Source: Lachnoclostridium sp. UBA1434 (lineage in GTDB: Bacteria > Bacillota > Clostridia > Lachnospirales > Lachnospiraceae). From it: 9,991 bases of DNA. The notes under the pieces are model-generated. The model was not told the origin of the DNA, did no database searches, and was given only the letters and a program-made list of their open reading frames with translations. Positions within the stretch are counted from its first letter, which is position 1; every line of letters begins with the position of its first letter. The stretch spans positions 51,690 through 61,680 of the forward strand of contig DCTS01000099.1 of NCBI GenBank assembly GCA_002329645.1. Reading direction: 5' to 3'. This document shows, piece by piece, positions 6,895 through 9,991 of the stretch. A program made the position numbers and the translations under genes.

Positions 6895-6919
6895 ACATTA
6901 GACAAATCTGTGATAAAAT
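6891..6919 (+). promoter_or_regulatory. Extended -10 sigma-A promoter of the exonuclease gene
   Basis: TTGCAC (6891-6896), 17-base spacing, then TG-A-TAAAAT (6911-6919), which combines a near-consensus -10 (6914-6919) with an upstream TG extension. The predicted start is near 6926. Its -35 lies about 32 bases from the -35 of the divergent promoter, so the two promoters are back to back. Confidence 0.8.
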
Positions 6920-7004
6920 GTCAATATATAAGGTAATTGCTAAAAGAAATTATTATGATACTTATGAACAAGCAGGCTGACTTCTGCAGTTACCTGAAAG
7001 CGGA

Positions 7005-7011
7005 AGGGAGG
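7005..7011 (+). promoter_or_regulatory. Ribosome binding site deciding the exonuclease start
   Basis: AGGGAGG lies 6 bases before the ATG at 7018. The upstream in-frame candidates (TTG 6937, ATG 6955, ATG 6964) have no comparable site. Confidence 0.8.
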
Positions 7012-7017
7012 ATATAC

Positions 7018-8151
7018 ATGATTATCAGAGAATCTCCTGTGGAGCTTAAGCCGGAATATACCTTTGAGCAGGATCCGGAAAGCCTGGTGTTCTTCGATAT
7101 TGAAACAACGGGCTTTGCCGCTGAAACTACATATCTGTATCTGATTGGATGCATATATTATAAGTCCTCTTCATTTTATATGAAGCAATGGTTCTCTGAG
7201 GATATCAGCGAGGAGGAAGCTATTATCCGGCAATTCCTTGATTTTATAAGGAATTATGGCGTGCTTGTCCATTACAACGGAAGCGGCTTCGATATCCCGT
7301 ATCTGCTTAAGAAATGCTCCATGTACGGCATTACACCCTGCCTTGATAATATGATAAGCCTGGATATATATAAGGAGATTGCGCCTTATAAAAGGCTGTT
7401 CCGATTCAAAAATTACAAGCAGAGAACAATAGAAGCCTTTTTGAATGTTAAACGTGAGGACATCTTTGACGGCGGAGATCTTATACAGGTATATGCCGGT
7501 TATCTGGGCAGAAAACGTATAGAGAGGTTTAAAAAATCAAGAAACGCAGATAATGAAGCATTCGCCCGGGAGACCGAAGCAATGCTGGAGCAGCTTCTGC
7601 TGCACAACAGGGACGACCTTAAGGGACTGGTAAGAATAAGCCCAATTCTTTATTATCCGGATATGTTAAGAAAGCCAATACGCATACAACAGGCCGGAGT
7701 TAATAATGATGAGCTTATTATAAGGTTCATGATAACTCCCATACTTCCGGTACGCATAAGCTGCGGAAACGATGCAATGTATTTTAGCGCATACGAGAAC
7801 AGCGCCTGTCTCACAGTTAAAATATATGAAGGAGAGCTTAAGCATTTTTACGATAATTACAAGGATTACTACTATCTTCCCGCAGAGGACCGTGCAATAC
7901 ATAAAAGCCTTGCTATATATGTGGATAAGGATTTCAGGGAAAGAGCAAAGCCTTCAACCTGCTATGTAAAAAAGCAGGGGATATTTGCACCCCAATACAC
8001 CCCGTATCTGTCGCCCTGCTTCAGAAAGGATTTTGGCGACAAGCTTGCCTTCCTCGAAATTCATACGGACTTCCTGCTAAAGGAGGAAACTCTTGAAATG
8101 TATACGCTTAATATGATTGCGCATCTGATAGCAGCCAGGGCTATAAGCTAG
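7018..8151 (+). CDS. RNase H-fold DEDD-type exonuclease, YprB-like
   Basis: 377 residues from the preferred start. The DnaQ-like nuclease motifs are VFFDIETTGF (Exo I: D27 and E29), LVHYNGSGFDIPYL (Exo II, D92), SLDIY (116-120) and LLHNRDDLKGL (Exo III: H196 with D199/D200). This is the RNase_H_2/YprB group of Bacillota, whose physiological substrate is not firmly known; 3'-5' exonuclease activity on DNA or RNA is inferred from the metal ligands. The C-terminal half (about 215-377) has no catalytic motif; its IHKSLAIYVDKDFRERAKPS and TCYVKKQGIFAPQ stretches seem to recur in clostridial homologues (from memory). The frame stays open upstream to 6937, adding up to 27 residues, but the strong ribosome site favours 7018. 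It is transcribed divergently from the zinc/HTH-ruvAB unit. Confidence 0.88.
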   Translation: MIIRESPVELKPEYTFEQDPESLVFFDIETTGFAAETTYLYLIGCIYYKSSSFYMKQWFSEDISEEEAIIRQFLDFIRNYGVLVHYNGSGFDIPYLLKKCSMYGITPCLDNMISLDIYKEIAPYKRLFRFKNYKQRTIEAFLNVKREDIFDGGDLIQVYAGYLGRKRIERFKKSRNADNEAFARETEAMLEQLLLHNRDDLKGLVRISPILYYPDMLRKPIRIQQAGVNNDELIIRFMITPILPVRISCGNDAMYFSAYENSACLTVKIYEGELKHFYDNYKDYYYLPAEDRAIHKSLAIYVDKDFRERAKPSTCYVKKQGIFAPQYTPYLSPCFRKDFGDKLAFLEIHTDFLLKEETLEMYTLNMIAHLIAARAIS

Positions 8152-8238
8152 CTCAAGATATCAATGATGCTTATATGATGCTGTATTAATGGATTATAGT
8201 TATCAGCAGCTAAGGCTGCTCCTGCTGCAGGTATTGGC

Positions 8239-9831
8239 TTACAGGGTTACTCCCTGCTTGAATATTGCCATGTCAAAGAAGCCTGCAGCTTCTGATTTTA
8301 CCTGCATGCCGGAGGCAACCTCAAGGACATAATCAAAAAGCTCACCTGCAAGCTCCCTGCGGCCGGCTCCTTCAAGCAGTCTGCCGGCATCAAAATCAAT
8401 CCAGTTCGATTTCTTCTCAGCCAATCCTGAATTACTTGATATCTTAACGGTAGGAACCGGGCATCCGAAGGGTGTTCCCCTTCCTGTAGTGAACAATACC
8501 ATATGGGCTCCTGCAGCCGCAAGGGCCGTTGATGAAACAAGGTCGTTCCCCGGTGCATTAAGCAGGCTCAGTCCCTTGACCTTCACTCTTTCGCCGTAAT
8601 CAAGCACATCATATACCGGTACGGTGCCCGATTTTTGCGTACAGCCAAGTGATTTTTCCTCAAGGGTGGTTATCCCGCCAAGCTTGTTCCCGGGTGAGGG
8701 ATTCTCATAGACAGGCTGGTCATGATTGATATAGTACTGCTTGAAGCCATTAATCATATGGACAGCCTTAGAAAACACATCTTTATCACAGCAACGGTCA
8801 AGCAGGGTGGCTTCCGCTCCGAACATCTCCGGAACCTCCGTGAGTATGGTCGACCCTCCGCAGGCAATCAGTATATCTGAGAAGTCGCCGACCAAAGGAT
8901 TAGCCGTAATTCCCGACAGGCCGTCGGAGCCTCCGCATTTCAGGCCTATAACCAGTTCCCGGGCATTTACCTGCTCTCTTTTCATTCCGGCGGCATGCTC
9001 CATCAGCTCTGTTATAAGTTTAATACCGTCTTCTATCTCGTCGGTGCTGTCCTGGCAGTTGAGATATCTTATTCCTTCTTTGTCACAATCTTTAAGGTAA
9101 GGCTCAAGAACGGACAGATTGCAGTTTTCACAGCCAAGTCCCAGCATAAGCACCCCTGCGGCATTTGGATGCTTTGCAAGGGCGGATAATATCTTAAGGG
9201 TATTAGCCTGGTCATCCCCAAGCTGTGAACATCCGTAAGGATGGGCAAAGGCTATCACCCGGTCAATCCCTGCAGGCCTGACTTCCCCGGCATGTCTTGC
9301 CAGAGCGGCTGCCACCTGATTTACACAGCCTACCGTCGGGATAATAAAGATATGATTTCTTATCCCAACCTGCCCGTTCCTTCGTCTGAAGCCGGAGAAA
9401 TATCTGTCTGCATTTCTATGAAAGTGTTTATCTGCGTTTTTTTGGAAGGATTGTTCAATGCTTCCATTGAAGCAGTTATCCATTCCTTTATTGAAGACAG
9501 CTTCTCCTTGTGCATCTGGGAAGTTGAAGGCCGGTGTATAGGTGTATTCGCTTATTCTGTCGAGACCGGACTTAAGATTGTGCGTATGGACATGGCTTCC
9601 GGCAGATATATCCGAGGCGGCAATGCCGATTGGATATCCGTATTTTATAACACTGTCTCCCCTTGCTATACCGGTTATGGCAATCTTATGCCCTGCAGGT
9701 ATATCATCACGTGAAACAATCTCTGCAGCACCGGAATCCTCACTGATATGCACGCTGCTGCCCCTTGGAATGCTTTGAAGGGCTACCGCCACATTATCCC
9801 TATCGTTTATTACAATTGCCGGATTATTCAT
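8239..9831 (-). CDS. uxaA: Altronate dehydratase (UxaA family), SAF and catalytic regions in one chain
   Basis: Iron-dependent lyase converting D-altronate to 2-keto-3-deoxygluconate in D-galacturonate catabolism. 530 residues. The N-terminal SAF domain (about 11-87) contains VIKYGYPIGIAASDI and HVHTHNLKS. The UxaA/GarD catalytic region starts at FRRRNGQVGIRNH (148-160) and includes AHPYGCSQLGDD (196-207), GLGCENCN (231-238), GLKCGGSDGLSGITANP (296-312), GGITTLEEKSLGCTQKSG (385-402) and TTGRGTPFGCPVPTVK (448-463). The chain is about 35 residues longer than E. coli UxaA (495), largely due to a repeat-built linker at 113-145. The related galactarate dehydratase GarD has the same architecture, so substrate choice is inferred. 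The ATG has AAGGGTG upstream. The short tail of an upstream gene suggests a hexuronate operon. Confidence 0.88.
   Translation of the reverse strand: MNNPAIVINDRDNVAVALQSIPRGSSVHISEDSGAAEIVSRDDIPAGHKIAITGIARGDSVIKYGYPIGIAASDISAGSHVHTHNLKSGLDRISEYTYTPAFNFPDAQGEAVFNKGMDNCFNGSIEQSFQKNADKHFHRNADRYFSGFRRRNGQVGIRNHIFIIPTVGCVNQVAAALARHAGEVRPAGIDRVIAFAHPYGCSQLGDDQANTLKILSALAKHPNAAGVLMLGLGCENCNLSVLEPYLKDCDKEGIRYLNCQDSTDEIEDGIKLITELMEHAAGMKREQVNARELVIGLKCGGSDGLSGITANPLVGDFSDILIACGGSTILTEVPEMFGAEATLLDRCCDKDVFSKAVHMINGFKQYYINHDQPVYENPSPGNKLGGITTLEEKSLGCTQKSGTVPVYDVLDYGERVKVKGLSLLNAPGNDLVSSTALAAAGAHMVLFTTGRGTPFGCPVPTVKISSNSGLAEKKSNWIDFDAGRLLEGAGRRELAGELFDYVLEVASGMQVKSEAAGFFDMAIFKQGVTL
9400..9495. repeat. 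Four degenerate 24-bp coding repeats in the uxaA linker
   Basis: Four consecutive 24-base units (9400-9423, 9424-9447, 9448-9471, 9472-9495), each ending in GAA or AAA on the plus strand, encode an 8-residue repeat. Phenylalanines fall at residues 113, 121, 129, 137 and 145, exactly eight apart. The middle units read FQKNADKH and FHRNADRY. Adjacent units are about half to two-thirds identical. Confidence 0.8.
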
Positions 9832-9881
9832 GATAACACCCTTTTATCTCATTTTTAACCGCATTGTAAATAGCCAAATCG

Positions 9882-9926
9882 CGGTTGAATAATATTTAAC
9901 CGTATCCTGTCAACAGGTTTTTAACC
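9882..9926. promoter_or_regulatory. Palindrome cluster upstream of uxaA, candidate operator/promoter
   Basis: A 21-bp near-palindrome (9882-9902) has CGGTT and AACCG outer arms and 9 of 10 matched pairs around position 9892. CCTGT-CA-ACAGG (9906-9917) and GGTT-TTT-AACC (9916-9926) follow. On the minus strand TTGACA (9908-9913) is a consensus -35; the -10 candidate 16 bases on (TATTCA, 9886-9891) is weak and lies inside the 21-bp palindrome. Another TTAACCG copy lies at 9855-9861. A repressor site controlling uxaA is plausible. Confidence 0.45.
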
Positions 9927-9928
9927 CG

Positions 9929-9991
9929 TCATGGTAAAATCTGATATTTATCAATAGCATCTTTAATTCCACATTCTTTTATATTGTCCAG
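9929..9991 (-). CDS. 3' end of an upstream minus-strand gene, possibly uxaB
   Basis: The last 20 codons before a TGA (complement of 9929-9931) read LDNIKECGIKDAIDKYQILP. This is an amphipathic helix-like C-terminus that would fit the tail of a tagaturonate reductase/mannitol dehydrogenase-type protein (UxaB), the usual partner of UxaA. Twenty codons are too few to be sure of the family or even that the frame is coding. The gap to uxaA is 97 bases. Confidence 0.4.
   Translation of the reverse strand: MDNIKECGIKDAIDKYQILP

Noticed and set aside
7018..8151. Possibility that the RNase H-fold gene next to ruvAB is ruvC
   Set aside because: The motifs (FDIETT, HYNGSGFDIPYL, HNRDD) are of the DEDD exonuclease type and the protein is about twice RuvC length; it is also on the opposite strand.
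8205..8220. AGCAGC-TAAG-GCTGCT hairpin after the exonuclease gene
   Set aside because: No T run follows on either strand, so it is not a convincing intrinsic terminator for either convergent gene.
8741..9100. 119-codon plus-strand open frame
   Set aside because: Antisense shadow of uxaA, which has conserved motifs throughout this interval.

Overview
This window looks like an ordinary chromosomal segment of a low-to-mid GC member of the Bacillota, most likely class Clostridia. The grounds are a RuvAB-ZapA-U32 gene neighbourhood, a clostridial-type RNase H-fold exonuclease, strong AGGAGG-like ribosome binding sites, sigma-A-like promoters, and frequent ATA, AGA and AGG codons. I cannot name a genus. 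There is no rRNA, tRNA, CRISPR array, phage or insertion sequence, and no gene-free stretch longer than about 220 bases.

Layout, left to right. Positions 1-1250 (minus) hold most of a SEDS-family (FtsW/RodA/SpoVE) membrane glycosyltransferase that runs off the left edge and has its own promoter. Positions 1349-3991 (minus) encode a long U32-family protein of the RlhA-like DUF3656 type, with a palindrome-rich in-frame insert and two short tandem-repeat linkers. A gap of about 220 bases carries a strong rho-independent terminator for the next gene and a palindromic promoter region for the U32 gene. Then come zapA (about 4211-4624, with its own promoter), ruvB (4720-5715), ruvA (5808-6416) and a small zinc-finger/HTH protein (6495-6749), all on the minus strand. 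A compact divergent promoter region (about 6800-6920) separates this cluster from a plus-strand DEDD-type RNase H-fold exonuclease (start most likely 7018). The right end holds a minus-strand altronate dehydratase gene (uxaA, 8239-9831) preceded by palindromes and by the last 20 codons of another minus-strand gene.

How the genes fit together. The zinc/HTH protein, RuvA and RuvB form one transcription unit. RuvAB moves Holliday junctions, but no ruvC is present, so the resolvase must be encoded elsewhere. ZapA supports FtsZ ring assembly, and the SEDS protein makes septal or lateral-wall glycan, so the left half is a housekeeping block for division, recombination and RNA modification. uxaA is a separate catabolic function: D-altronate to 2-keto-3-deoxygluconate in galacturonate (pectin) use.

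I found no convincing new multi-gene system. The most unusual feature is repeat-derived expansion of protein linkers in two unrelated genes: a 4 x 24-bp coding repeat with phenylalanine every eighth residue in UxaA, and 12-bp coding repeats plus a palindromic insert in the U32 protein. Repeat and palindrome clusters in three intergenic promoter regions are also worth checking.
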